A stretch of 25,421 nt of DNA from a virus, in IMG/VR virus record IMGVR_UViG_3300008629_000030, positions 1-25,421 of that record, one strand, 5' to 3'. How positions within the stretch are numbered: position 1 is the stretch's first letter; each line of letters starts with the position of its first letter. A program made the position numbers and the translations under genes. The notes under the pieces are model-generated. The model made no database searches and was not told where the DNA came from. It was given only the letters and a program-made list of their open reading frames with translations. Positions 13,917 to 21,825 of this stretch are shown here, piece after piece.

Positions 13917-14536
13917 ATTCCACATTTGTTTTGTGGTTGTTTTTCTTGCGGATTAATTGCAATTTTATTTTGACTCTTTTTAGTAAGAGTTTTACTTCCT
14001 GAAACTGGTTCTGGATCTTCATTATCTTCTTTTGCAGCCTCAGCCCAAAGATTAACACTTCGTTCTAGAGAAAGAATATTAACATATTTGTGCATATTTG
14101 CAGCTTCTTGTTCCAGTTCTACTTGTTCCCACTTTTTTCTTGCAGCTTTAGAAATATCAATATCATAATCCTGTAATGCATCTTCTACTTCAGAATCGGT
14201 ATAACCATAATTTTTAGATGTAATAGTTTGGACTGCATCTACAAACTTCATTTTTTCACTTTTACTCATAGCTTTAAATGTTGCAGCTGCACGTTTTTCA
14301 TTTCTATCTAAGAGTTTGTATATAATTTTGTCCTCTATCCAATCTTCTTTGATTTTTTTAGTTTCTTTCATAGATTCCCTTTCTCGTTTTTGTCTAGCTA
14401 CTAATGTTATTCTTGCTTTTTTAGCATCTTGAGATGCTTTCAATCTTTCATTAGAATGTTTTGTTGCAAGAGCTTCCTTTTCCTTTGCCTTTTTTTCAGA
14501 CTCCCTTTTCCTTTTTTCAGCGTCTGGATTTGCCAT
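13913..14536 (-). CDS. Highly charged coiled-coil protein
   Basis: The 207-residue product opens with about 70 residues made almost only of K, E, R, A and S (KRKRESEKKAKEKEALATKH from residue 8), which is a long charged helix or coiled coil. The middle has a folded-looking helical part (FKAMSKSEKMKFVDAVQTIT, about 87-106) and the C-terminus is polar. No leader of the capsid-targeting type is present and no family is recognised. Core or scaffold proteins of T4 proheads are similarly charged and helical, so a scaffold or DNA-contact role is possible. It is coupled to both neighbours (TAATG upstream, ATGA downstream). Confidence 0.75.
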   Translation of the reverse strand: MANPDAEKRKRESEKKAKEKEALATKHSNERLKASQDAKKARITLVARQKRERESMKETKKIKEDWIEDKIIYKLLDRNEKRAAATFKAMSKSEKMKFVDAVQTITSKNYGYTDSEVEDALQDYDIDISKAARKKWEQVELEQEAANMHKYVNILSLERSVNLWAEAAKEDNEDPEPVSGSKTLTKKSQNKIAINPQEKQPQNKCGI

Positions 14537-16011
14537 TATCCTTTTTCCTTATTATGTTGTGACCATGCAATTTTAAAAGGTATATCACTATCTGCACCAT
14601 ATTTTTGTTTTAATTTCTTAATCATTTTCTCTTTGCCTGGTGGTGCAACTTCTGGTAATTTTTCATCCATCAAATTTATATATGTAGTTAAAAGTACACT
14701 ATATTTTTGTATTTCTAATGGGTCAATTCCTGCAGCTGCTAATTTATGGAAAATTGCTTTTGCAACATTTGATGGTATTTTAAATTTCGATGCAAACTTT
14801 TTAAGCTTTTCTTTAGATTCTGTTACAGATTCATTTGGTGTTAATTTTTTCCATTTCTTATTAAGTTCTGGTGTTCCTTCTTCATCATCTCTTTCTGGTG
14901 CTAATCTTTTTTCTCTTTGTAGTTTTTCCCATAAATTTCGATTCTTGAGAAAATTCACAGCCTCTGGCAACTTTTTATGTTGTTTTTCCAACGACTGTGC
15001 ATTTTCTAACCAAACCTTATGTAAGGTAAAATCTTCCTCTACAAGTGTAACATAATTTGTTCCACGTTTAACAACCTCTCCTATAACTCCTGTCTTAATA
15101 TCTTTAACCCAATCACCTATGTTATAAATTAAGTTCTGAAAATATTGTTCCCTTACAAACTCATTACTGTTCATCTCTGCAACAGGCTTGAAAGGCTTCA
15201 ACTGTTCTTTGATATTCATAGCAAGACGAATATCTTTGTATAATTTCTTTCCGTCTTTAAATGTATCAGGCATACCTAGTGCAAAAGATTCATAATCTCC
15301 CGATGCGGCCGCAGCCCTCATTTTGGAAGCAGACATTCCAGATGCACCTTCAGCATCTGGATCTCTCTCTCCTGCACTAACTATTTGTATATCTTCATAT
15401 TTATAATATCCATGTTGTGAATCAACTCCATTATACTTATTTAACAATGATTTAAAATCACCAACTCTATCACTTCCAACCACCATTACTAATCTATCAT
15501 ATTTGTCATTCAATTCAACTAATGCATCTAAGACTGTGTGACTATCTTTTATTTCAATCTGTCTTGCTTCTTTTGGAAACATTTTCTTGATATATGTAAT
15601 TTTCTTACTTGCAGAAAGAGGATTCTTTTTGGAATCTTGAGAAATACTTACAAACAAACAAGCATAACCATTTTCTTTTCTAGATGTTTGAATAATCTTT
15701 TGCAGTAATTTTTGATGACCGATTGTTGGTGGATTGAGTCTACCAAATGAAAATACAGCTGTTGATTGTTTTGCTTCTAAAAATTTAGAGAAACTTTCAA
15801 GTTGTTCAAATTGGCCACGTTTATACTTGTCAAATGATATAATATTTCCGTACTTATCCAGTTTAATATCTTTAATACCAAACCTCTTATCCATACTTTT
15901 TCTTCTTTCAACATCAGAAACCATTGGATGAGCCATATTTTTCCAATAATGATTCATCTGATCGACTGCTTGTCTTGTAGTCATTAATCTTTCAGAAACT
16001 TTCTTTTTCAT
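14536..16011 (-). CDS. Nucleotidyltransferase-fold protein with N-terminal extension and extra C-terminal domains
   Basis: The start at 16011 (491 residues) has an AGGA site 4 nt upstream and overlaps the previous stop (ATGA). The cytidylyltransferase/NMNAT-type core spans about 83-265: FSFGRLNPPTIGH (HxGH-like, ending H99), VMVVGSDRVGDF (176-186), and MSASKMR (226-232) as the second nucleotide-binding motif. An SH3-like segment follows (YNIGDWVKDIKTGVIGEVVK, 296-315) and a helical end. Such proteins are known from T4-like marine phages without a defined substrate. The first 70 residues (MKKKVSERLMTTRQAVDQMN) look like a separate small protein, and at the join (72-80) the segment ESFSKFLEA resembles a buried leader. 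It may be a gene fusion. Confidence 0.8.
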   Translation of the reverse strand: MKKKVSERLMTTRQAVDQMNHYWKNMAHPMVSDVERRKSMDKRFGIKDIKLDKYGNIISFDKYKRGQFEQLESFSKFLEAKQSTAVFSFGRLNPPTIGHQKLLQKIIQTSRKENGYACLFVSISQDSKKNPLSASKKITYIKKMFPKEARQIEIKDSHTVLDALVELNDKYDRLVMVVGSDRVGDFKSLLNKYNGVDSQHGYYKYEDIQIVSAGERDPDAEGASGMSASKMRAAAASGDYESFALGMPDTFKDGKKLYKDIRLAMNIKEQLKPFKPVAEMNSNEFVREQYFQNLIYNIGDWVKDIKTGVIGEVVKRGTNYVTLVEEDFTLHKVWLENAQSLEKQHKKLPEAVNFLKNRNLWEKLQREKRLAPERDDEEGTPELNKKWKKLTPNESVTESKEKLKKFASKFKIPSNVAKAIFHKLAAAGIDPLEIQKYSVLLTTYINLMDEKLPEVAPPGKEKMIKKLKQKYGADSDIPFKIAWSQHNKEKG

Positions 16012-16913
16012 TTTCCTATTTCCTTTTGAACAACTTGTCTTGTATATACTTCTAATTCTATAGATGATCCCCAATCTACTATTGGCCAATTTCCGACAGA
16101 AGATACATCATCATGAACAACATATTCATCATCTTCATACGACTTTACTTCAAGAACGTGTATTTTTTTGATTTTGATATTATTGACTAATTGTTCATCC
16201 CATGAATCCTCTGTTTGTCTTTTTGATTTTGCATAACCATAAAATATACTTTCCATTACTTTTTTATGTTTTTTAATAATCTTTTCTACACCATCAAAAT
16301 AGTCTTTTATTACCACTCTTAATATTTTTCCATCACCTTTTAGATGATGTTTCATGTTGCCCCAAATATCAAAATACCTTCCAGAATCTTTTGCAAAATG
16401 TTTTGTTTGTTGTATAGTCTGTGATTTTCCAAATGGAATATGTTTTGTAACAAGTCCCTCTATTAACTTAGATAAATCTCCTTCCACTTTACGAAAATCT
16501 GGGCCCACACCATATCTTTGTGCATTTGCAAACCAAGACATTTCTACCCACCTTCTGCCTTGTTTATCCACTTCGCTCATAATGTCTGAACTTGCAGATA
16601 TGAGAACATCTGCATCCATTTCTACTACAAGACCTCCTTCTGTAGCAATACCTTTTTCCATATATCGTGACATCATTGAAAAAAATGCAGAAATGGTATT
16701 CTTACCACCCTCAAGCTTTTTCAGTCTTTCAAGACCTTTTAAATCAGTTGCATGAAATACTGTTGAACGAATCGTATCAGGCCAAATTCTTTTGAACATT
16801 GGCCCAGAAATGGGAATCTTCAAACTTCCCGATTCTCCACTAGGTACATCAAACACAAGATCTGATGGACTCTGCATAGCAAATTCTCTTAGATATTGTT
16901 TAAATGTTTTCAT
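16008..16913 (-). CDS. ADP-ribosyltransferase-like internal protein, paralog A
   Basis: The start at 16913 gives 301 residues beginning MKTFKQYLRE, a capsid-targeting-like leader with L8-R9-E10; an open frame continues upstream but overlaps the previous gene and breaks this pattern. The body is clearly paralogous to the protein at 23040-23999: IPISGPMFKRIWP, STVFHATDLKGLERL, GGKNTISAFF, VVEMDADVLISASSDI, DKQGRRWVEMS and VIKDYFDGVEK have direct counterparts. The FHATD...GLERL...ISAFF pattern recalls the HxT and strand motifs of ADP-ribosyltransferase or RNA 2'-phosphotransferase folds, but a catalytic glutamate is not assigned. T4 packages an ADP-ribosyltransferase (Alt), which makes the idea attractive. 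Function remains inferred. Confidence 0.75.
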   Translation of the reverse strand: MKTFKQYLREFAMQSPSDLVFDVPSGESGSLKIPISGPMFKRIWPDTIRSTVFHATDLKGLERLKKLEGGKNTISAFFSMMSRYMEKGIATEGGLVVEMDADVLISASSDIMSEVDKQGRRWVEMSWFANAQRYGVGPDFRKVEGDLSKLIEGLVTKHIPFGKSQTIQQTKHFAKDSGRYFDIWGNMKHHLKGDGKILRVVIKDYFDGVEKIIKKHKKVMESIFYGYAKSKRQTEDSWDEQLVNNIKIKKIHVLEVKSYEDDEYVVHDDVSSVGNWPIVDWGSSIELEVYTRQVVQKEIGK

Positions 16914-16914
16914 C

Positions 16915-17130
16915 TTATACATCACCCATTTCTCCACGAGCAGCAATATCCACCGTGTCTTGACTCTTTGCCCACTTTTGAGCCTGTGCTTTGTTCTTAA
17001 ATCCATTAGAAACTGGCATCCATTTGTTGCTCCCCACATGACCCATTACATACCATTTCTTGTCGCTTGGGTTCTTGGCAACAATATACTTGGAATTTAC
17101 TTCTTTTAGATATGTTTTAAAGGTTTTCAT
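16915..17130 (-). CDS. 71-residue protein with capsid-targeting-like leader
   Basis: The protein begins MKTFKTYLKE (L8-K9-E10), the leader shared by this cassette. The remaining 61 residues form a compact beta-alpha unit (YIVAKNPSDKKWYVMGHVGS, 15-34, then FKNKAQAQKWAKSQD) resembling small single-domain proteins with a KWYV...A...A pattern similar to DUF2188-like proteins; the resemblance is loose. After cleavage it would be about 7 kDa and basic. It is coupled to the upstream gene by ATGA (17130-17127), and paralog A starts 1 nt after its stop. Confidence 0.75.
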   Translation of the reverse strand: MKTFKTYLKEVNSKYIVAKNPSDKKWYVMGHVGSNKWMPVSNGFKNKAQAQKWAKSQDTVDIAARGEMGDV

Positions 17131-17528
17131 TCCTTTTCTTTCATTTTTTCTTTTGCTTTTTTAATATTGTCTTTATGTTGTTTTGCTATCTGTTTCTCCT
17201 TTTTCTTCACAAAAGCATTCATCTTTCCACCCTTCATTTTTTGATCAACCTTTTTTTCTAATTTTTCTTTTTGGCCAATACTCATATCAGACAAATCTTT
17301 AGCTTTTCCTGCAAGTTTCTGCATAACAAATTTTCTAACTGCTTTTTGTGCTTTACTATGTAATTTTGCTTTAGACAAAGGTTTTAACTTATTTCTTGCT
17401 TTTTTTACTTGTGTAGATTTTTTCTTGGACAACTGTGCCATTCTACGACCAACTGCTTTGCGTTGGGCCATACTTAAAGCTTCTAATTCCAGCGTGTTCT
17501 CACGGAACTCTCTAAATGTTATTTTCAT
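17127..17528 (-). CDS. Very basic, lysine-rich protein with leader-like start
   Basis: Of 133 residues, about a third are K or R, spread along predicted helices (KKKSTQVKKARNKLKPLSKA, about 35-54; KKKEKQIAKQHKDNIKKAKE near the end). It has the segment LEALSMAQRKAVGRRMAQL (15-33), which recalls basic prohead or head proteins of T4-like phages. The N-terminus MKITFREFRE has the glutamate at position 10 like the leaders, but with F8 instead of L/I. Histone-like charge suggests it is packed with DNA in the head, as the T4 internal proteins are. It is coupled to both neighbours by ATGA. Confidence 0.75.
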   Translation of the reverse strand: MKITFREFRENTLELEALSMAQRKAVGRRMAQLSKKKSTQVKKARNKLKPLSKAKLHSKAQKAVRKFVMQKLAGKAKDLSDMSIGQKEKLEKKVDQKMKGGKMNAFVKKKEKQIAKQHKDNIKKAKEKMKEKE

Positions 17529-17782
17529 GTGCCCTTGTCTTTTTTATGAGGAAGTCTACTTTTTTCAGCTCTTCCTCTGTTTTTAGATTGATCTTCAAAT
17601 CCAACAATCTTCCCACCCTTATGAGAAGCATCTTTTTTGTCTCCATTCCCATAAGTTCCTTTATCCCGATTATATTTCACTAATTCTGCACGATACTTAA
17701 TCCTTTCAGGTGAGGATTGAAACTTCTTGTACTCCGCTTTATAGTTTCTAATATATTCTAAGATGTCTTTATATGTTTTCAT
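17525..17782 (-). CDS. 85-residue basic protein with leader-like start
   Basis: The product starts MKTYKDILEY, where I7-L8-E9 could be a gp21-type site one residue earlier than usual. The remainder is basic and polar with a conserved-looking stretch (YRAELVKYNRDKGTYGNGDK, 50% charged, about 30-49), then DASHKGGKIVGFEDQSKNRG. I recall similar short proteins in T4-like phages with a GTYGNGDxxDxSH pattern, without a function. The D-x-S-H and N-R-G motifs might suggest a small nuclease-like or metal site, but this is weak. It is coupled to both neighbours by ATGA. Confidence 0.75.
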   Translation of the reverse strand: MKTYKDILEYIRNYKAEYKKFQSSPERIKYRAELVKYNRDKGTYGNGDKKDASHKGGKIVGFEDQSKNRGRAEKSRLPHKKDKGT

Positions 17783-17946
17783 TTAAGAACCTTTCCTAAA
17801 TTTTTATAAAGGCCATCTACTGTTCTTTGATCATTTCTTTTAAGTGCCTTAATCATATCTTTTGTAATATCTTGTATATGGACAATTAAATTTTGAATAT
17901 CAGCTTCATCAAGATCTTTTGTTTTAAGTTCTTTAAATGTTTTCAT
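17779..17946 (-). CDS. 55-residue protein with capsid-targeting-like leader
   Basis: A short frame from the ATG at 17946 to TGA at 17781-17779 encodes 55 residues, starting MKTFKELKTKDLDE with L12-D13-E14 followed by A as a possible gp21 cleavage site. The rest is one amphipathic helical stretch (IQDITKDMIKALKRNDQRTV, 24-43). It is linked to both neighbours by exact ATGA overlaps (17946-17943 and 17782-17779), which is strong evidence that this small gene is real. No family is recognised. After cleavage it would be about 41 residues. Confidence 0.85.
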   Translation of the reverse strand: MKTFKELKTKDLDEADIQNLIVHIQDITKDMIKALKRNDQRTVDGLYKNLGKVLK

Positions 17947-18242
17947 GCCAATACACCTTTATGATCTCTTTTTGTAAGTCCAAGTTTTTTATGAAGTACC
18001 TTAGTCTTAGTTCCCCATGAATCATCACCATAAACTCCAGGCGGTGTCATTGTTGGGGTCTTTCCCTTCTTATGCATCTTCATCCAAAGATCATTATATC
18101 GGTCTTGTTCTTTTTTAGACCAACCACCTCTACCGGCAGCTTTCAAGCCAAGTTTTTTGAGTTCTTCATAATCTGGATCTTCTTTTTCTTTTTTGTCGAA
18201 CCAACCTTCTCTAAGTTCGGCAAAAGTTTTATATGTTTTCAT
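17943..18242 (-). CDS. 99-residue protein with capsid-targeting-like leader
   Basis: The protein begins MKTYKTFAELRE, with L10-R11-E12 as a possible cleavage site, followed by GWFDKKEKEDPDY. The remainder is basic, with a tryptophan-rich part (GRGGWSKKEQDRYNDLWMKM, about 37-56) and a short C-terminal helix (TKTKVLHKKLGLTKRD). I do not recognise it. The ATG at 18242 overlaps the RimK-type gene's stop (ATGA), and its own stop overlaps the 55-residue gene's start. By leader and context it is a candidate internal head protein. Confidence 0.75.
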   Translation of the reverse strand: MKTYKTFAELREGWFDKKEKEDPDYEELKKLGLKAAGRGGWSKKEQDRYNDLWMKMHKKGKTPTMTPPGVYGDDSWGTKTKVLHKKLGLTKRDHKGVLA

Positions 18243-19672
18243 TTTATTTCTCTACTAAATTTAGTTGTTATTACATATTTTCTCTGTGGATTAACCATCA
18301 CATTCAATAATTTCATTGTTTTTCTATTTAATAATACATCAGAATTTAACTCATCTCTATTATCTAAACCAAACTTAATTTTGCCATAATTAGTTCCAGC
18401 AAATTCAAATTCAAGTTCGACTATAGATCTTTTATCTCTACCTCCACCAGTTATAGAAACATAATCACCGAGCAATTTCGTTGTTATTGTTTTATCACCA
18501 TGTGTAAATGTAATTTCTTTTCCATTTATTTTTATATCTTCTGCATGAATAACAGAGTATTTAGAATTACCAGTATCAAATTTTCCAATTAAGTCTCCAA
18601 ATGGTTTTACATTGACAACTTCTAGATAACCACATTGATATGGAATAGAATATCTATGCTTTGGTTCAGAAAAATATTCAATAACTTCTTTAACAACATT
18701 CTTTCCTGTAGCCTTTTCAATTCCTGTTGTACCAGGCGAATGATTTACCTCTAAAATATATGGAGGTATTGTTTTTGGTTTTTCTGAAGGTATAAAATCA
18801 ACAGCAGTCCAAGAACCATCAATCGCTTTTGCAGCTAACAAACTTTGTTCTATTTCTAATTCTGTTAAAGAATATTCTTCAGCTTTTGCTCCTTGAGAAA
18901 CATTAGATCTAAAATCTCCTTCAATCACTTCTCGTTTCATGGCAGCAATAATTTTACCACCCAAAACAATAACTCGTACATCACCATCAGTTTTAATATA
19001 TTCTTGTACTAATAAATCTATATCTTCATTTTGATGTGATAATAGTTGAACTAAAGATTCTATCTGTCGCTCCGATTCAACAAATATAACACCAACACCC
19101 TTTGAACCTTCCAATGTTTTCATTATAATTGGAAATTCACTATCCAATTTTTCTACAGCGGTTTTCCAAAGTTTTCCATCTGGAATGAGTTCTGTCTTTG
19201 GTTGTGTCAGGCCATAATCTTGTAATTTCAAATAACTTCTATATTTGTCAGATGATAATTCAACTGTTTCTCTACTATTAACCATACAGATACCTATTTT
19301 CTCTAATCGAGAAAGTAAGTCCAACCAACTCTTTTTTAATCGTACTGTGCCACGAACAACAGCAATAGTATTTTTAGAACTTATTTCAAATCCATCTTTA
19401 TCATCATGATTAAATATTTTATATACTCCATCTTCATAAGAAATATAAGAATTCTCAACTTGTAAAATATAAACTTCATGATTTAATTTTTCCGATTCTT
19501 CCTTAAACCTTCTAGCAGTATGGAATATCGGTGGTTCTCCTTCTTTTTTTGCTAAAATCCTTTGTGCAGCCTCTGAAGATCTTAAAGCTCCAGAAGAAAC
19601 AATTAATATGCGTAACTTATCTTGTTTCTTTTCTTCAGGCCCTTCACTTATAAATGATGCAAGAGATTTCAT
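18239..19672 (-). CDS. RimK-type ATP-grasp ligase fused to a retropepsin-like (RimB/PF05618-type) domain
   Basis: The 477-residue protein starts MKSLASFISE (I8-S9-E10), the cassette leader. An ATP-grasp core follows: PIIMKTLEGSKGVGVIFVES (181-200), VQEYIKTDGDVRVIVLGGK (222-240), GDFRSNVSQGAKAEE (252-266) and the metal-binding end YILEVNHSPGTTGIEKATG (305-323). This matches RimK, which adds glutamates to proteins such as ribosomal S6. After about residue 345 comes a second domain with IGKFDTGNSKYSVIHAEDI (362-380), R415, and NRKTMKLLNVMV, the pattern of retropepsin-like 'ATP-dependent zinc protease' domains that partner RimK. Ligase and protease on one packaged chain is unusual. Target and activity are inferred. 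Confidence 0.85.
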   Translation of the reverse strand: MKSLASFISEGPEEKKQDKLRILIVSSGALRSSEAAQRILAKKEGEPPIFHTARRFKEESEKLNHEVYILQVENSYISYEDGVYKIFNHDDKDGFEISSKNTIAVVRGTVRLKKSWLDLLSRLEKIGICMVNSRETVELSSDKYRSYLKLQDYGLTQPKTELIPDGKLWKTAVEKLDSEFPIIMKTLEGSKGVGVIFVESERQIESLVQLLSHQNEDIDLLVQEYIKTDGDVRVIVLGGKIIAAMKREVIEGDFRSNVSQGAKAEEYSLTELEIEQSLLAAKAIDGSWTAVDFIPSEKPKTIPPYILEVNHSPGTTGIEKATGKNVVKEVIEYFSEPKHRYSIPYQCGYLEVVNVKPFGDLIGKFDTGNSKYSVIHAEDIKINGKEITFTHGDKTITTKLLGDYVSITGGGRDKRSIVELEFEFAGTNYGKIKFGLDNRDELNSDVLLNRKTMKLLNVMVNPQRKYVITTKFSREIK

Positions 19673-19678
19673 CGTACC

Positions 19679-20914
19679 TTATTTCGACATTAGGTTTCTT
19701 ACATGGGAAAGCAATTTACTTATTGACTCATCTTCAAAGACTATCTGTGAACCAAGAATTCTCTTTGCATCAGCAGGCTTTTTCATTTGTTTAGCTATTA
19801 TCTTTTCCACTTTTTTCTCATCCCTTTTAGAAATAACTAATTTTCCACCCTTTGTACCTTTAATTTTTATCTTTGCATCATCAAAGGCCATTTTTAATTG
19901 CAAAGCTGCACTTTCAGTTACTTTTTTTTTTTCCATTTTCAATCGGCGTTTTCCCATTTCACCACAAGCTGCATCTGTCTCTTTTTGAGTAGATGCACCT
20001 TTCATTTTGGATTTAAGGTCTTTATCAGAAAGATCTCCAATACCTTCTTTTTGTTCTTCATGATCACCCTTCCAATTTTTATCAATATAGTCATAAAACT
20101 TTTTCTTGGCTTCATCATCTTTAAGATCGGCAGGACTTTTTATCTTGAATTTTTTAAGAGCATTATTAAAAAACTTTTGATAAGCTTCTTTATCTCCCGA
20201 TTCTGCTTCACCTAATAATACTTTACGAACAGTATCTACTAATTTTTCCTTTTTCATTTTTTCTTCTCCTATTGAGTTGTATAAATCTAATCCCTTAGCG
20301 ATTTTTCCAAAGATACTTTTCTTTTTCTTAATCATTTCAGGGGAACATTTCTTATCGTAAACTTTTTGCATAGATTTGGATCTTAAATCTGCTCTATCTA
20401 AACTACAAATATCACCAGTTTCAGCAATGAGTTTTTCATCATGCTGTACTCGCAATAATTGGTTTTTATCATAATCTTCTGCAAATCCTTCTTTCCATTT
20501 TATGTTACCTTTTAAAATTTCCTTTGAGACTTCAATTTCTGTAGCTCCAGCAGATTTTAATTCTTTTGCTTTTTTGTCTGCTTTTTGTTGAGTCTTAAAA
20601 GGAATTACATATCTCTTACCATCTTTGGCTCTATGTCTAACAGCAAAAATTGCATAAAATTCATCTATCTCAGCTTCTTCACCCTTACCATATCCACCAG
20701 AACCCCAGCGAGATTTCTTTTGACTTTGGGGCACCTTTCCAGATTTTTTCTTTTTCCTCTCATCTTCTCTATCAAGATAAGTTCTGGCTTCCTCTAGTTC
20801 CTCAACATCTCCTATGTCATCATAGTGGTCATGTCCACCTTGAGGTTCGTGGCCTTCATGCCATTCTTTTTCATATTCTTCATATAATTCAATGAATTTT
20901 TTATTGATGTCCAT
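19679..20914 (-). CDS. Charged internal-protein candidate with many gp21-like sites
   Basis: The 411-residue product is rich in K, E and D and has several low-complexity stretches (EDERKKKKSGKVPQSQKKSR, 51-70). (L/I)-x-E motifs occur at L10-Y-E12, L40-E-E42, I83-D-E85, I163-A-E165, I215-G-E217 and L234-G-E236; the last, VLLGEAESG, resembles real T4 prohead cleavage sites with A after E. A more conserved-looking module covers about 238-285 (EAYQKFFNNALKKFKIKSPA). The first residues MDINKKFIELYEE are leader-like but not canonical. An AGGAG site lies 6 nt before the ATG. It may be a scaffold-like or multiply cleaved internal protein. Confidence 0.75.
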   Translation of the reverse strand: MDINKKFIELYEEYEKEWHEGHEPQGGHDHYDDIGDVEELEEARTYLDREDERKKKKSGKVPQSQKKSRWGSGGYGKGEEAEIDEFYAIFAVRHRAKDGKRYVIPFKTQQKADKKAKELKSAGATEIEVSKEILKGNIKWKEGFAEDYDKNQLLRVQHDEKLIAETGDICSLDRADLRSKSMQKVYDKKCSPEMIKKKKSIFGKIAKGLDLYNSIGEEKMKKEKLVDTVRKVLLGEAESGDKEAYQKFFNNALKKFKIKSPADLKDDEAKKKFYDYIDKNWKGDHEEQKEGIGDLSDKDLKSKMKGASTQKETDAACGEMGKRRLKMEKKKVTESAALQLKMAFDDAKIKIKGTKGGKLVISKRDEKKVEKIIAKQMKKPADAKRILGSQIVFEDESISKLLSHVRNLMSK

Positions 20915-20922
20915 TTTGTCTC

Positions 20923-21816
20923 CTATTTCTTAGCCATTGAAAATGCAAAGTCAACTGTTTTCACGAAACCAGCTTTGGTCTTTATCATTTCCTCAAATTT
21001 CTTTTTTGTTGCTGGTTTAAGTGCATCATACACTTGAACCACAGCAGATGCAGAGAAAAGATCAACTCTTATACTTCCCCCATCTTTAAACGCAAATACT
21101 TGATTTTGTTTATCCTTGACTATCTTTTTAAGATTTTCTATTGTTGATGGATATGCAGCTTCTTTCTCAGAAAGTTCAACTTCTTCCATTTGATAACCTA
21201 CTACTGTTCCTTTACTATTAACAACAACATCACGAATATTGAAATGGCTTGCAGTTTTATTTAATCTTGCTCTTAGTGTTCCTTTTTCTTTATCAAAAAA
21301 CTTCTGTATTTCCATTCTGGTTGGGCCTGTGACACCTTCTTCAACTTCTTCATGAGCAGGTTCAATAGCAAGAAGTCCTTGTTTCGATTTGGGAACTTTG
21401 AAATGTTTGATTGCGGCTTGTTTTGCATCATTCAAACTATCTATTTCACCTTTCTTTGGTTTAATTTCCAATTTCTCTTTATTATAAAATGCAATCCATC
21501 CTGCAAATTTTTCATCAATATCAACTTCTTCAAGTATTCCAGAAGGTATAGATTTTCTTATGTATTTAATTATAGATTCTGTAGACTTAACATCACTTAC
21601 TGCTGTAATCTTAATTTTTCTACCTACCCACTTTGCAATTTGTTGACCACCTATACCCATTTTGGTTAATGTGTCTCCATCAGTAGAAACAACTTTTCCT
21701 TCCTTTTCTTTCTTATAATAGAAAGCATCAACTACTGATTTATCTATCGGTTTAAGTGCTTCACCTAAATACACTTCTTCTATTACTTCTGTCCATGATT
21801 TTCTGTATCTTGACAT
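20923..21816 (-). CDS. Internal-protein candidate with conserved C-terminal domain
   Basis: The 297-residue product begins MSRYRKSWTEVIEEVYLGEA, with I12-E-E14 and L17-G-E19-A as possible gp21-type sites, and has further ones at L95-E-E97 and I100-D-E102. Two modules are visible: FAGWIAFYNKEKLEIKPKKG (104-123) with AIKHFKVPKSKQGLLAIEPA, and a C-terminal part (QVFAFKDGGSIRVDLFSASA, about 239-258, then YDALKPATKKKFEEMI) that I recall from T4-like phage proteins without a function. An AAGGAG site lies 6 nt before the ATG. The site pattern suggests the prohead protease cuts it. Confidence 0.75.
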   Translation of the reverse strand: MSRYRKSWTEVIEEVYLGEALKPIDKSVVDAFYYKKEKEGKVVSTDGDTLTKMGIGGQQIAKWVGRKIKITAVSDVKSTESIIKYIRKSIPSGILEEVDIDEKFAGWIAFYNKEKLEIKPKKGEIDSLNDAKQAAIKHFKVPKSKQGLLAIEPAHEEVEEGVTGPTRMEIQKFFDKEKGTLRARLNKTASHFNIRDVVVNSKGTVVGYQMEEVELSEKEAAYPSTIENLKKIVKDKQNQVFAFKDGGSIRVDLFSASAVVQVYDALKPATKKKFEEMIKTKAGFVKTVDFAFSMAKK

Positions 21817-21825
21817 TTTAACTCC

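Noticed and set aside
14429-15055. Long plus-strand open frame of 208 codons
   Set aside because: It is antisense to two well-supported minus-strand genes, its composition (F, S, L, C rich) is that of a shadow of K- and E-rich coding, and it has no plausible start context.
15398-15405. TATAAATA box inside the nucleotidyltransferase gene
   Set aside because: It encodes part of a conserved-looking protein segment (YYKYEDIQ) and no gene begins downstream.
16914-17039. N-terminal extension of the paralog A gene to an ATG at 17039
   Set aside because: It would overlap most of the 71-residue gene in another frame; the ATG at 16913 gives the shared leader and tight spacing to the upstream stop.
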